Assembly (NCBI GenBank): GCA_021234155.1
Contig: JAJEKV010000011.1
Coordinates: 21,098,677-21,162,676, forward strand
Direction: 5' to 3'
From: Isoetes taiwanensis
Lineage: Eukaryota > Streptophyta > Lycopodiopsida > Isoetales > Isoetaceae
DNA: 64,000 nucleotides
Shown here: positions 1 to 11,269 of the stretch, piece by piece
Layout of the letters: every line of letters begins with the position of its first letter
Numbering within the stretch: the first letter of the stretch is position 1
Position numbers and translations under genes: made by a program
The notes under the pieces: generated by a model
Database searches by the model: none
What the model was told of the DNA's origin: nothing
Seen by the model: only the letters and a program-made list of their open reading frames with translations

Positions 1-1282
1 GATCTTGTGCACACAGATCCTTGAGGTCCATTAAATGTGACATGCATATTTGGAAAACGTTATTTTATAACATTCACTGATGACTACAGTATAAAAACAA
101 CAGTTTATTGCTTGAAGACAAAAAAATTAGCATTTGAAGCGTTTAAGACATTTGCAGCAGAAATGGAAACATCAACAGGGAGAAGAATTAAATGTGTACG
201 GTCTGATAGAGGAGGAAAGTATCTTTCTTGGAAATTTAAAAACTATTGTATAGAAAAGGGGATCAAGGGACAATATACTTGTAGTTATACACCTCAGCAG
301 AATGGGATAGCAGAGAGGAAAAAGAAAAGTATTCTAAATGCCATAAGGGCTATACTAAAGTATGCTGGTCTCCCTAATTACCTTTGGGAAGAAGCAGTAA
401 AGACTGCAATAATGATCCAAAATGCACTACCATCCAATGTGTTGAAAGGAAAAAGTCCTGAAGAAATGTGGTCAGGAAAACATGAAAATTTTGACAAATT
501 CAGGGTGTTTGGCTGTTTGACATATGTACATGTTTCAGAGGAGATTAGATTGAATATGGTGAGTAGAGATGTTAAATGTGTAGAGAAGGAATTATACATA
601 CAAAGGGGAATGTCTGCAAGACATGAGAAAGAAAATATGAATAAAGAAAGCTCAAAAAATCTAAGTAAGGAAGAAAAGCATGAGCATGTTGGTCATAATA
701 ATGAAGTAGAACCAAGAGTTGGAATATAGTGATGATGATGACTCAGACAAAGAGGATGACAGACATGAAGAAACTGAAGATTTACCTGTTGAAACAGAAA
801 ATAAGAAAAGAAAAATAGAGGGAGAAAGGCTTAGAGAAGAAGGGAAAGTTGATATAGAACACTATGGAAGAAGAAAAGATGGCAAAAGCAACAGTCTAGA
901 TACTCAAACAAAGGAAAATCATGAAATTTTGATGGTGCTCGAAACTGGTGTGCCAGAAAATTTTGAGGAGGCAGTGACTAGTCTAGATGCTAACAAATGG
1001 AAAGAAGCTATGGAAGATGAGATGAACTCTTTCAAAAGGACATCTACATATGAGTTACTTGATATGCCAAAGGGGAAGAATATTGTTGGTAATAAATGGG
1101 TATACAAACTGAAACTCAATGCAGATGGAAGTCCAAAGCATAAAGCTGGACTAGTAGCCCCAAGGATATTCTCAAAAAAGAGGAATTGCAAGCATCAGCA
1201 TTTTGATATCTATGGCAAATGCACTGAACCACGAGCTACATCATATAGATGTTAGTACATCTTCCTCCCCCCCGCCGTGGAC

Positions 1283-1318
<36 letters not shown>

Positions 1319-2536
1319 CTTATCTTTCTAAATGCAGATCTTGAAGAAGAAATATTTATGAAAAAGGCACCTGGTTATGAAATTGGTGAGAACAAAGTCC
1401 GGAAATTGAAGAAAGCAGTTTATGGATTGAAACAGTCACCAAGGCAATGGTATAAATGCATAGATGGTTTTTTAAGAGAACAAGAATTCATAAAGATGAA
1501 TCATGATGGGAATATGTATATTTTCAAAGGTGGAGGAGACTTCTGCATTATTTCCATATATGTGGATGATTGTATAATGGTTGCAAATAGTACAAACATT
1601 CTAGATCATTGCAAACAAGTGTTGGAGAGGTACAAAATGACAGATTTAGGAGAGCTGAAACATTTTTTGGGAATTGAGGTATCTCGTGACAGGAATAAAA
1701 GGATAATCACTTTGTCACAAAGTAAATATATTGATTTAGTCTTGAGCAGATTCAATATGTAGGAGTGTAACTCGACAAACTAATTGTAACAGGAGCAAGA
1801 ATTCCAAAGGAAATGTATCCTAAAACAAAGCAGGAGCAAGAAGAGATGATGGAAATACCATATAGACCATTGGTGGGAAGCCTTTTGTATATTGTTAGTA
1901 ATAGGAGACCTGATATTGCTTTTATAGTTAATGTGCTTAGCAGGTACAATCATAATCCTGGAAAGGGTCATTGGCTAGCTGCAAAAAAGGTTCTGAGATA
2001 TCTAAAAGGAACTAAAGATGTTGGCATAGTGTATGATTCTCAAGATTTAATTTTAAAGACATATTGTGATGCAGATTGGTGTCGAGATCTAGACGAATGT
2101 AAATCAACATCTGGTTATATACTTAAGCTAGGTGGAAGACCTATCAGCTGAGAAGCAAAAAACAATCTTCAATTGCATTATCAACTGCAGAGAGTATGCT
2201 GCAACTACACTTGCTGCGAAGGAAATTGTGTAGACAAGGAGATTTCTAAATGAGGTTGGAGTTATACAATCAGAAGGTACATCACTTTTTTGTGATAATT
2301 TAAGTTGTATATTGCAATGACAAAAAACCCTATCTGTCATGAGAGAACAAAGCACATTGAAATGGCAATTCATTTTATCAGAGACATTGTTGAAAAACAG
2401 TTGATACAGATGCAGTATATTAGATCAGAAGAACAATTGGCAGATTTATTAACAAAGGGACTGAACATCAAAAGGTTCAATAAGTTGGCACAGGAAATAA
2501 ATTGTAGGAGAATTACAACATTATGATATAAAAGGG
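1..2536 (+). mobile_element. Ty1/Copia retrotransposon internal region, 5'-truncated by window edge, decayed
   Basis: Polyprotein remnants lie in the order typical of Copia: integrase core, reverse transcriptase, RNase H. Integrase (about 1-600) shows FITFTDDYS, a GGKYLS stretch, YTPQQNGIAERK and the GLPNYLWEEA motif. Reverse transcriptase runs in pieces from about 950 to 1770, with NKWVYKLKLN, VYGLKQSPRQWYK and the catalytic YVDDCIM box near 1560. RNase H-side sequence (YCDADW, TSGYILKLGG, then TKHIEM) follows to 2524. The reading frame is broken several times, including a poly(A)-containing insertion near 1255-1325 and stops around 1760 and 2150. The copy is therefore inactive. It is closely related to, but not identical with, the Copia element at 59.3-64 kb. 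Gag, protease and the 5' LTR lie outside the window. Confidence 0.93.
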
Positions 2537-2539
2537 AAA
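2531..2539 (+). other. Polypurine tract of the Copia element
   Basis: The purine run AAAGGGAAA sits directly before the TG that opens the 3' LTR. This is the expected position for the plus-strand primer of an LTR retrotransposon. Confidence 0.7.
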
Positions 2540-2940
2540 TGTGAGTAATTCATATCATAATGATTGTAAAAGATAGCATTGCAAGTTATAGGTTGATACA
2601 AATTATCTGTCAAGTTACAGATTGATGCAAATGACTTGGAACACTTATGAAGCATAGGTGTTTATGCTTGAAAAATATTTGCCCTAGGCAAAAACATGAT
2701 GGAGTTCTTAACCATTGAAATTACCCTAGGCAAAAACATGATGGAGTTCTTAACCATTGTAAGGGTTAAATTATGAATTTCCTTGATTGTAAATAGTAGT
2801 CTATTTATAAGGAATGCGGTAAGAAGGAGCCAAAATATATTTGAAAAGAGAAACTGCTCCATGGAGGTTGGATCTAGAAAGTACGGTGGTTCCAGAACCG
2901 CCGGAACTCTCTGAATAAATTAACAAGAAGCATGCATTCA
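2540..2940 (+). repeat. 3' LTR of the first Copia element
   Basis: The LTR opens with TGTGAG just after the polypurine tract and probably closes at the CA near 2940. It holds a TATA-like stretch (TATTTATAAGG, about 2808) and AATAAA near 2913, fitting promoter and polyadenylation signals. An internal 42-bp tandem duplication (unit starts 2682 and 2724, beginning CCCTAGGCAAAAAC) lies upstream of the TATA box. The 5' LTR is outside the window, so the right border is inferred from the CA end only. Confidence 0.65.
2682..2760 (+). repeat. 42-bp direct tandem duplication inside the LTR U3
   Basis: Two near-identical units start CCCTAGGCAAAAACATGATG at 2682 and 2724. They lie upstream of the putative TATA box, where duplicated enhancer-like segments are common in LTRs. 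No function can be shown from sequence. Confidence 0.85.
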
Positions 2941-3969
2941 CAGCTTCATGAATATGGACAAATTTTCAACATTATGTCTTGCTTCTTCACGCTATCAAGC
3001 TGTCATGCTCATTTATCCCTTGCCTTGTGATCATTTTAAATGGGTGGTTTGCTTAATTCTTGCTTCATATTGAACTCGATTTATTCTTGTATACCCTTGT
3101 TTATTGATTTTGACATTATTAACGATTGTGTAACGTGTTTCGCTTTAAAGTTTTTGTTCTTTTAGGTCTAATTCAAGCGGCATTCAAATTGCGGCCATGG
3201 CTTCATAACTATGGAGGAATTCTCAACCCTTTTTCATCCTATCAATCTATTATGGTCATTTGAGTTTGCAATTACTATGTGGAGACTGTGTATGCGCAAG
3301 GATTATTGTCAAGATGCTGGATGGATGACGCATTTATCTCCATGGGTTTCCTCGAAAACCCGAAAGAGCGGGATTTTTATTCCAGTTGCTAAATCTCTGA
3401 TCCGAGTTTCATCGTGGCTTACGTCTTTCTTATTAAAACCCTCGGTGATTGTCTACTTCCGGGGTTTCTTTGGCTTCATATTTTGTAGCCATTCATTTCT
3501 ACTACTATATTATTGTACCTTATTTTTTAAACGCTCAATAAGAAAGCCACGGCCATATGTTGTTAGGGTCTCCCAAGAATAAGTGCAAAACAAATCCGAG
3601 TTTGGATTCATAAGATAGAAAGTTGATATTTTAACGTATAGTTCTACGAAGGAGATTAGCTCTGGATATTTTGTTTCTGAAAATGGTTTGGATCCGTGTA
3701 TGTCGTATACGTATAGATATGTATTACAGATGTATAAAATTCTCACATCTCTAGAGCAAAAGACCTGTTGGTCTACGGCCAGGATCTTGCCCCAAGATGT
3801 GGGATATAGGCATGCCACAGCAATGGTCGATTTCTCCTGGAATCAGGTAAGGCATTTACCGCCATTCTCCCACGTTTTAGCATCACGTCTTTCCACGTTA
3901 AGATGCTCATAATCTTTATACACATTGGCAAGAAGTAAAGTTGGGTTGTGCTTGCTTCATTGGGAAGAG
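2941..3969. other. Intergenic stretch upstream of the receptor kinase
   Basis: About 1 kb of AT-rich sequence without a recognisable gene. A 123-codon open frame at 3211-3582 (+) has no recognisable domain and I do not call it a gene. The last few hundred bases should hold the promoter and 5' UTR of the kinase gene. No clear TATA position can be fixed. Confidence 0.5.
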
Positions 3970-5352
3970 ATGTCAAACATTGTGCTCCTATCAGGATTTT
4001 TGCTTCTAGCAGGCAGAGGGGGCTATGGCCAGGAATGTGGTAAAGACTTTGGCTATGTCCTCTGTGCACTTAATTTTTGTTGCAGCAGATATGGATACTG
4101 TGGTAATACTTCCATTCACTGTGGCCCTGGATGCCAGAGCCAATGTGCCCAACCATCAGCTTCTTCTTCTTCTTCATATTCTTCTTCCCAAGATCTCATT
4201 GTTCTTTTAGCCCTAGTTGTTTCTTGTATCTCAGTATTTTTGTCTGTTGCAATTACTTGCTTCTCATGCCTCAGACGGAAGTCCCCCTTTTCATGGCAAA
4301 GAATCACTTCAATTCAGTTGGACCCCCCTCCTCCATGCATAGACGCCCCCTTCTCAAAATTCAGCTATGGTGATTTGAGCAAAGCCACCAAAGGATTTCG
4401 TAAGAGTCTTATGCTTGGCAAAGGGGTATCTGGTTGTTTTTATAAAGGGATATTGCCTATTGATCGAACCGAAGTTGCAGTGAAGGTAATTTCAGTAGAA
4501 AAACATGAGCACTTTGATGCAGAGATTTCTTCACTAGGCCTTCTTAGGCACGAAAATTTAGTTCATTTGAAAGGCTGGTGCCATGAGCATCAAAAGCTGG
4601 TTCTAGCATATGATTACATGCCAAATGGAAGCTTGAATCAGCATTTGTTTTCAACAGATTATTTTCTGGACTGGAACCAGAGGTATGAGATAGTGAAAGA
4701 TGTGGCAGAGGGACTGGCTTTCTTACATGAAGGATGCGAGCAGGGAATTATTCACAGAAATATAAAGGCTTCAAATGTGCTGTTAGACAGCAAATTTGTG
4801 GCGCATTTGGGAGATTTTGGGCTTTCAAAACTGATGGAAAAGAATCAGACTCATCTAACAGGTTATGTTGCACCAGAATTATCTTGCACAAGTAAAGCTA
4901 GTGACAAATCTGACGTATATAGTTTTGGAATCCTCCTCTTGGAAGTTGCATGTGGAAGGCCTGTTTTTAGCATGAATGAAGAACATTATTTTTTGCTCGA
5001 ATGTGTTTGGGAAGCACAACAGGACAATGAACTACTTAGAGTTGCAGACCCGAGGCTTGAATCAGAATATGATGAGGAGCAGATGATTGTTGTGTTGTCT
5101 TTAGGGTTGCTCTGTGCCCATCCTGATCCTGTGTTCAGACCAAGCATGAAAAAGTGCTGCAAAATTCTCAATGGTGGAGCGGTTCTTCCAACAATGCCTA
5201 ATATCATGCCAAACATGTATTTTGTTCCTCTATCTTCAGCAGCAAATTCAACCTCTTTTTTCAAACCCACAAATTCGAGGCAATCTACAGGTTCATATCC
5301 GTCTTCCCCATCTCCAGTGCATATTATCAATATTGATACTTCTACTACATAA
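3970..5352 (+). CDS. Receptor-like protein kinase with hevein (chitin-binding) ectodomain; probable pseudokinase
   Basis: Single-exon membrane receptor of about 460 residues. I chose the Met at 3970 because it gives a good signal peptide (residues 1-21, ending GGYGQ). An upstream in-frame Met at 3925 would add 15 polar residues. Residues 22-59 form a hevein-type chitin-binding domain with all eight cysteines (ECG, LC, FCC, YCG, HCG, GCQ, QC) and aromatic residues in SRYGYC. A Ser-rich linker and a membrane span (about 75-101) follow, then a kinase domain close to lectin-RLK kinases (from about 128). The Gly loop GKGVSG (150-155), the VAVK lysine (Lys172), DFG (Asp282) and APE (301) are present. 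The catalytic loop reads HRNIKASN instead of HRDIKASN (Asn264, codon AAT), and the activation segment is about seven residues shorter than usual. Role (inference): cell-surface perception of chitin or a related glycan, probably signalling through a partner kinase. No neighbour is functionally linked. Confidence 0.9.
   Translation: MSNIVLLSGFLLLAGRGGYGQECGKDFGYVLCALNFCCSRYGYCGNTSIHCGPGCQSQCAQPSASSSSSYSSSQDLIVLLALVVSCISVFLSVAITCFSCLRRKSPFSWQRITSIQLDPPPPCIDAPFSKFSYGDLSKATKGFRKSLMLGKGVSGCFYKGILPIDRTEVAVKVISVEKHEHFDAEISSLGLLRHENLVHLKGWCHEHQKLVLAYDYMPNGSLNQHLFSTDYFLDWNQRYEIVKDVAEGLAFLHEGCEQGIIHRNIKASNVLLDSKFVAHLGDFGLSKLMEKNQTHLTGYVAPELSCTSKASDKSDVYSFGILLLEVACGRPVFSMNEEHYFLLECVWEAQQDNELLRVADPRLESEYDEEQMIVVLSLGLLCAHPDPVFRPSMKKCCKILNGGAVLPTMPNIMPNMYFVPLSSAANSTSFFKPTNSRQSTGSYPSSPSPVHIINIDTSTT
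4033..4146 (+). other. Hevein/chitin-binding type-1 domain of the receptor kinase
   Basis: About 38 residues with the eight-cysteine spacing of hevein, starting ECGKDFG and ending CQSQC. The family binds chitin and GlcNAc oligomers through a Ser and aromatic residues. Here the binding stretch is SRYGY, with Tyr where Trp is common. It follows the predicted signal peptide directly, so it would face the cell wall. Confidence 0.88.
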
Positions 5353-5917
5353 ATAGATATACCTGTGCATATAAAACTCTAACCAACACTATTGTAAAGT
5401 CAGCAGCCAATCTTGACAAGACATATGTCTTTACAGCTTATGATGCTAAAGCATTTGTGTATAATAATTGGAAGAAGGTTGTGTCCATCACACTTCAATA
5501 TTGGTGCACTTAGTTCAGCAAGTTGAAAATGGTCTTTTTCTCAAAGGAGATAACTATTCTAGTTTATTAGATATACTTGCACATATATCTGCATGTCTAC
5601 GTATACAAATACGTGTACACATGAGTGCCTATCTATTCTGTAACATATCAGTTATCAATTGAACTAGTTCGTCTCATTTCCCTTTCTCTTTGCATCTGTC
5701 TCTCATCGATCTTCCACTTCAACACTTACAAATATTTATCTTGTTTTTCTAACCTATCTTGATTAATGTTTGTAGATGAACTACATTTTACGTTTTGCAC
5801 TTTCAATAATATTGTAAAATGACTTGAGTATATGCAGTGTACAAGGATTGTCATACAAGAAATTTATCGCGGCGGCCAAGGCCACCGCGAACATTTCTCT
5901 TCCCCGACTTCTCCTAC
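5353..5917. other. Downstream flank of receptor kinase, no gene seen
   Basis: AT-rich sequence containing the presumed 3' UTR. A small CG-rich palindrome-like patch (GCGGCGGCCAAGGCCACCGC) occurs near 5870. No coding signal was recognised. Confidence 0.45.
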
Positions 5918-6021
5918 AAAGGGGGATTTGTAGATCTGTGGAATGGTATGAAAGATGTTTTTGAAATGCAAAGGGGGATTTTTATATCTCTAGAATGGTG
6001 TGAAAGATGTTTTTGAAATGC
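5918..6021 (+). repeat. 52-bp direct tandem duplication
   Basis: Two adjacent units start AAAGGGGGATTT at 5918 and 5970. Both end GATGTTTTTGAAATGC and differ at a few positions. Confidence 0.88.
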
Positions 6022-6767
6022 AAGGCTTAATAGTAAAGAATTTGTGTAAATACATTCCTTTCTATACACTTATAAGTTTGGCGATGAATTTGAGAACCAT
6101 GAGACTTGATGAATGATTTGGGCTTTCTAACTATTTTGTATTGTATGATTTAGATTGCTTATCATTTCAAACATTGTTATGGCTTAATGACATTTCCCCA
6201 TTGATATGGATTTCTAGCCTTTTTCCATTTTATTATAGCATGAAATGAAGTTAGAAGTTGGCTTTCCAAGTAGTCTCTCCTGGCAAATTAAAATGAAGCA
6301 ATAACATTGATTTAAACAATCAATTTGTGAATCTGGCGATGAGACTGCCCTCTTATATTGCACCAATGGAAGCACATGCATTCCATATACTCGTAAAAGT
6401 AATTTCGTTTCGGTGCATGTTACTCTCTTCCATCTTCTCAAACCCCTCCAATACAGCCAGTTGCTATAGACAAGGAAGACAAGCTTCTCTTAGAGTAAGA
6501 GAATCTTCAGTGTTAAAGCACAACTCCTCTGAAGTATGTAAGTTGCTCATATAATGCTCCATAGAGAAACTCTACTCAGTTCATGAAGATTAGATCCTTC
6601 TTTTGTGTTGCTGCTATAATTTTCTAATAGTGCCATCAAATGCAGATGGAGGACTGAGGATATTACATTGTACCTGTTGTACCTTTTCCACTCTTTTGTA
6701 TATCTGCCAAACAAACAGTGCCCTCAGAAAAGACACGAAGGTTCCTGCAGAATAAAGATTCACTATC
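6022..6767. other. Intergenic, nothing recognised
   Basis: AT-rich sequence without a supported gene. The short open frames present have no recognisable domain. Confidence 0.4.
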
Positions 6768-6995
6768 TTATTTTAATGTCGATTCAATGTATGCAAGACC
6801 CAGTGAATGAAGGGCTTTATCAAGCCATGCCTGTTGAACATAGGCAGAGATCATTGCATTCCATGACACAAAATCACGTTCAGGCATTTTATGAAAGAGC
6901 TCAAGGGCTTTTTGATAATGCTTCTGTTGAACAAGGGCTGTAATCAAGGTGTTCCAAGAGAATCCAACCCTGGTAATCCCCTGAACAAAAGGCAC
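6768..6995 (-). pseudogene. Pentatricopeptide-repeat (PPR) gene fragment
   Basis: About 75 codons read as two PPR units of the plant PLS type, with SWNTLITALVQ, ALELFHKMPERD and SWNAMISAYVQ. PPR proteins bind organellar RNA. Only two of the usual ten or more repeats are present and there is no start or targeting sequence. This is a gene fragment, probably a dispersed piece of a larger PPR gene. Confidence 0.85.
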
Positions 6996-7007
6996 TACAA
7001 ATTTGTC

Positions 7008-7008
<1 letters not shown>

Positions 7009-7056
<48 letters not shown>
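7009..7056 (+). repeat. (TAA)n microsatellite
   Basis: About 16 perfect TAA units. Such AT-rich trinucleotide repeats are common in plant DNA. Confidence 0.97.
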
Positions 7057-7199
7057 TATGATCGTGCTTCGTTGGACCCTAAGAGTCATGAAGCAAACAA
7101 AGTACAATGTGTAACGCTATTGTTGTTGAATTTTGAGCAGTAGATCTCTGTGAGATTCCACTGATTTCATAAAACAGCCTAGCAATCTAGAATCTAATG

Positions 7200-7790
7200 A
7201 TAGTAGAGAATGAAAATTTGGTTGACAAATACCATACTGGTCTCGTATGTGCTGGTATGCCGAACACTGTAGAAAAACATGCTTCTCATCTTCCACTTCG
7301 CCTGACCGACAAATGTCACATGTTCATCCAACGCCCGGTCTCCACTTTCAAAGCATGTGATCCCGATCTGTATCTTGCAATTGTTTTTTTCAGCTGTTTA
7401 GATATAGGAGCATTCAGGTAGTCCGCGCTGGCATATATGAGTGAGAGATTTACTTCTGTTTGATAGAAGATCTTCCTTGAGCCACAATTTTCCCATAATT
7501 TTCTAACAGAATTTTCTTGAACCGCTTCCCTAAACACTGATCTCTGAATCCGGCCAGTTTTCTACCACTATTCCCCATCTACCAGCCCACATATATACCT
7601 CTTGAAGCCATCCTGATGGCAATTCCATTGCCATTCTTGGCAATCTATTTGTATCCAATTCCATTGCCATTCTTGCCAATCTATTTGTATCCATACTCCT
7701 TAGTCTGTTCACGAAGTCTAAAGGGAGACGACGAATCAGTCGAAAAATCTCATGTTTATAAACCTGTAAATAATTCATCTAGTAATGAGC
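7200..7790 (-). mobile_element. LINE ORF2 C-terminal fragment (same type as the 40.3-44.5 kb LINE)
   Basis: On the minus strand this encodes remnants of the region after the reverse transcriptase: the piece with FVNRLRSMDTNRL and WAGRWG, then a segment ending SGSHALKVETGRW. A zinc-knuckle-like motif follows (CDIC, then EKHVFLQCSAYQHIRDQYG). The pieces align in order with the C-terminal part of the LINE at 40.4-41.2 kb (LRLSSHTLHIETGRW, CPGC, EKHAFLDC). A short tandem duplication repeats DTNRL-RMAMEL. Frames are broken, so this is a dead, 5'-truncated copy. Confidence 0.8.
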
Positions 7791-7918
7791 TTGGATAGAT
7801 GGTTGCTGAGCAGGTCGGTAGTGTAAATTAAGGGAGAAGATTGCCTATACTGTGCATATGTTGCATTTCATTGTGAAACAAAGACCATTGCTATAGTAAC
7901 GGTTGATTTCTGCTTAAT

Positions 7919-9088
7919 AGTCTAAGGCTTTTGGGGGATGCTTCTTGGCGCTGTTGCCTTCGTCTGCGGCTAGGGCGGCAAGGGGAGAGGACGCCGCCCT
8001 CCTCTTCCCTGATTCCGACACTGCCTCAGTACTCCTTGCAGGTCAGAGATTGAACTGGATACTAGCGGGGTTTTGCCATCAGTTTCAGGTGGATCTTTCT
8101 TTTCTTTAAAGAATGTTCCGGAGTGCTTGCCTGACACTGCTTCAAGGCGGTCCTAATGTTTTTGCCTGATGCCACTAACGTGGCCCGATTTGCTAATGGA
8201 TGAGCAAGATCATGTAAGTTTTCTGGAATTTACAATTTTCTTGTTTATCAAGATCCGAAAAGGCATACAACCTATAAGGTAGCAGATTTTAGCAAAAACG
8301 TGAAGAGAGCAGTTTTCATGTAAATATATTCTGGGCAGTCTAATCTATGGTGGATCTTCTGAATGCTGGCTTTTTCCCCTTTCCTCTTGCTCTTTCTTTC
8401 TAGTGGAAAGATCTAAGAATGTTGTTCAGGAAGGAGTCAGGGTAAATTCTTGATTTCGATTTCACAGTTTAGGAACAGAATGCTTAATTTTTCTGAGATT
8501 GCCGAGCTAGGGAGATAACTGTGTCCAGGAAGACGCTTCCATATCGATTCAGATATCATGAACCAAAATTTAGGGAGGTTTTGGTGCTTTGTCAGGTGTC
8601 TAGCTTTACGTAGGCTGACCGCACATCCCCGCAATGCAAAGATCTCCTTTTTTTAATTTCGTTATTCAGAAAAATTGCTGAATCGGATCATAGTTTGAAG
8701 CAGCTTGGGCTTCTCTCGGCGAAGCAAGGGAGAATTGGTCAGATTACTCTTCAGCTCTTTTCTCTTCATTTTCAGTTTTGCAAGAGGTTTTTTTTGGAGC
8801 ATTCACGACTTATCTGCAGTTTCTGGAAAGCTTGTGCTAAGCTCCTGTAGTATTTTATCTAAACAGGAAGATTGGTTTTAATCATGTAGTACTGTTTAGA
8901 TAGAAGAAGATGTTGAGAAAGGCAGATTAGTACAGAAATTATGGATATGAAATCTGATCTACATGAGATCTTTGTGCTTAAATTCTTTCTGGTCTATGTG
9001 AGACCTGTGATGTAATTCTTCCTATCTTTTAATAAAATTTTTCTTACCTTCAAAAAAAAAAAAAAAAAAAAAAAAAGTCTAAGGCTTT
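7919..9088 (+). mobile_element. Retroposed poly(A) element with 13-bp target duplication
   Basis: The 13-bp word AGTCTAAGGCTTT occurs at 7919-7931 and again at 9076-9088, directly after a 25-base poly(A) run (9052-9076). Between them lies about 1.1 kb that begins GC-rich and ends with AATAAAATTTTTCTTACC before the poly(A). This is the signature of LINE-mediated retroposition. I see no reverse transcriptase and no clear A/B-box promoter. It is either a 5'-truncated LINE 3' UTR, a long SINE, or a retrocopy of a non-coding RNA or spliced transcript. Confidence 0.85.
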
Positions 9089-9202
9089 ATCTAAGGTAAT
9101 TGTCTTAAGTTCAATGGTCTATTCAAAAAATACACATATAAATGGTTGTTACACATTGGAATGAATAGAAGACTCTATTGATCTAACACTCTTTTAGTTA
9201 TA

Positions 9203-9296
9203 TACTAGTAAACATGCGTCCGACATTGCCATTGTACTAGTAGACGTATGCCCGGCGTTGCCATTGTATACTAGTAAACGCGTGCCCGGCGTTGCG
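9203..9296 (+). repeat. Minisatellite, three 33-34-bp units
   Basis: Three units start TACTAGTA at about 9203, 9235 and 9269. They share the core ATGCCCGGCGTTGC, and the first copy has CGTCCGACATTGC. They are adjacent and in direct orientation. Confidence 0.85.
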
Positions 9297-11269
9297 AATA
9301 GAAAAGATTGTACCATTGTCCTTCAAGATTGTATATAAAATTGCGCAAAAACACATCAGTTAGACTTGAATAAGTCTAAAGTTTGCTAAATATGTCATGT
9401 AGTCTGAAACTTTATATGGGCAGGTATTGAGGAAGATGCTTTGATTAAGGTGGTTTAGTAGAAATGCATCCTTCCAAAATGGGCAGGTGGTCTAAGTATG
9501 ATGGACTTCTTATTGCAGAGCAATGTTCTTATTTCAAAGTTCATTTAGAGACTCCTGAATGGTGAAGATTATTCTCTTGGTTTATACCTTCTTAGACAAG
9601 CTCTTGGTCACTGTATCCCTCTAGGCAAGAAGGCAATCAAACCAGTCCTACTTTGGGCATTATTTCAGCCTCCACAGCCTTTTCCAAATGCTTCTCCATT
9701 TCTGTGTGTTCCTCCATTGAGTCAGAAGTGATAGAATGTATTTGGATTCAGTATCTTCAAATCGATTCTTATCGTTAGTCTCCTATTTTGGAGTAAGTAC
9801 ATTGTGCTTTAGGCTCGTGCTCCTGTGGCATCTTTTTATATGTTCACAGTTAGATGGGACATGTAAATTTTGTACTTTTTATATCTGGTTAATAAACCTT
9901 TTGGCTCGTCCTTCAAATTTTTTTTTTTTAATCTAATTTGTATACAAACAAACAATTGAGACGTCAATCAATGTTATTTCCATAGGTCAATATCTTTCAT
10001 CTATAGGCTTTATATTTCAAGAATAGTACAAGAATTTATGAGACAGATATCGGGAAGGATGTTCACGGTTTTATGCACCTTCCTCACTTCAAATTTATAT
10101 AATGACTAAATCAATGTTTTGTCATCTAACTAGCATAGACCGATGTCTATGATCACATGTACGCATGCTTATTATCGTAATTTTCCTTCCCTTGCTAAGT
10201 CTACAACCAATCCAGCCCATTCCCCAAGCCTGTCTTACCGCTAGTTCTTTTTTGAACTCCATACATACTTCCACTCGTCCTTTTTGAACTCTGGCCAGTA
10301 TCCTCGATCGTCTCTTAGTATTGCTGGATGTCTCTATCAATCCTTGTACCGAGTCCCAGCTTGAGAAACTCCAGGTTCTTCAATTAAATCTCCATCACCA
10401 TCTTCTCCACTAATACCTGCTCAAATGCTGATATTCTGTGAGCTCTCGGTGTCCTCGGTGTCGTCAACAGGACCAGCCACGCTGGAATTTGAAGTGGTGT
10501 TAAACCATGTAGATGGTGGACGACATATCATTGATCATCCACGTGCTCTGGCACACAAGCGACATGCAAGGAGGCGACATCTAAATGGCAATCTTATGAA
10601 GACATGCTAGACATCAATTGTCGACGTCACATCATCAATGATCAACATGGATTTGATGGGAAATCTGGGAGCTTCTTTAGACATCTCATTCTGTTTTTCA
10701 GTTGGGAGTAGTTTAGCGCATTAAGTGTGGAGCATTGCTATCAGACAGTAAGTTGCCAAAAAACTCAATGCCCAATATGTGTCATTCTGATTCCTTATTT
10801 TATTTTCTTATATGATTAGTAGGAAAAAAAAAAGTTTTCAGGCCCAAAAAAATCCAAAAATAAATATTTCAGGCTGAAAAAACCAAAAAATAATTACATT
10901 TGGCATCAGAAAGAGGGTTCCGGTGTGGACGCGTTGGGATTGTTCGGGAGCTTTAAATTCCAGGTCATGCATGTCTACAGCCAAATTCGGGCCGAAGCTT
11001 TGCTCTAGAGAGTCGCATGGGTTTTAAATCCGTATTGTGAGAATCAAAGACCAAATTTGCAAATCAATCCTTGCGAGATGGCACTTGGAAATGAGAAAAG
11101 CAAATGATTGAGGGCCAAAAGCAATTAATTGAACATAACGCGCAAAAAACTCCGCTGATGGGCAAAAAATCTCAGGTGATGATGGCAAAAAAGCTCAGGT
11201 GAAGCTGAGGAATCCCAGGACGTTTTTTTTTCAAATTATGCCTTGGAGGTATACCTATGGGCACGATTC
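9297..11269. other. Intergenic, no gene recognised; possible LINE 3' end near 9.9 kb
   Basis: About 2 kb without a supported coding region. The segment 9850-9930 (TTAATAAACCTTTT followed by a T-rich run) resembles the 3' UTR of plant LINEs, but no target duplication was found. A-rich runs occur near 10.82 kb. Nothing else can be supported. Confidence 0.35.

Noticed and set aside
3211-3582. 123-codon open frame upstream of the receptor kinase
   Set aside because: No recognisable domain, odd composition and no conserved neighbour. Treated as chance.
8437-8634. Short minus-strand open frame inside the retroposed element
   Set aside because: It lies in a poly(A)-tailed copy and shows no domain; probably chance.
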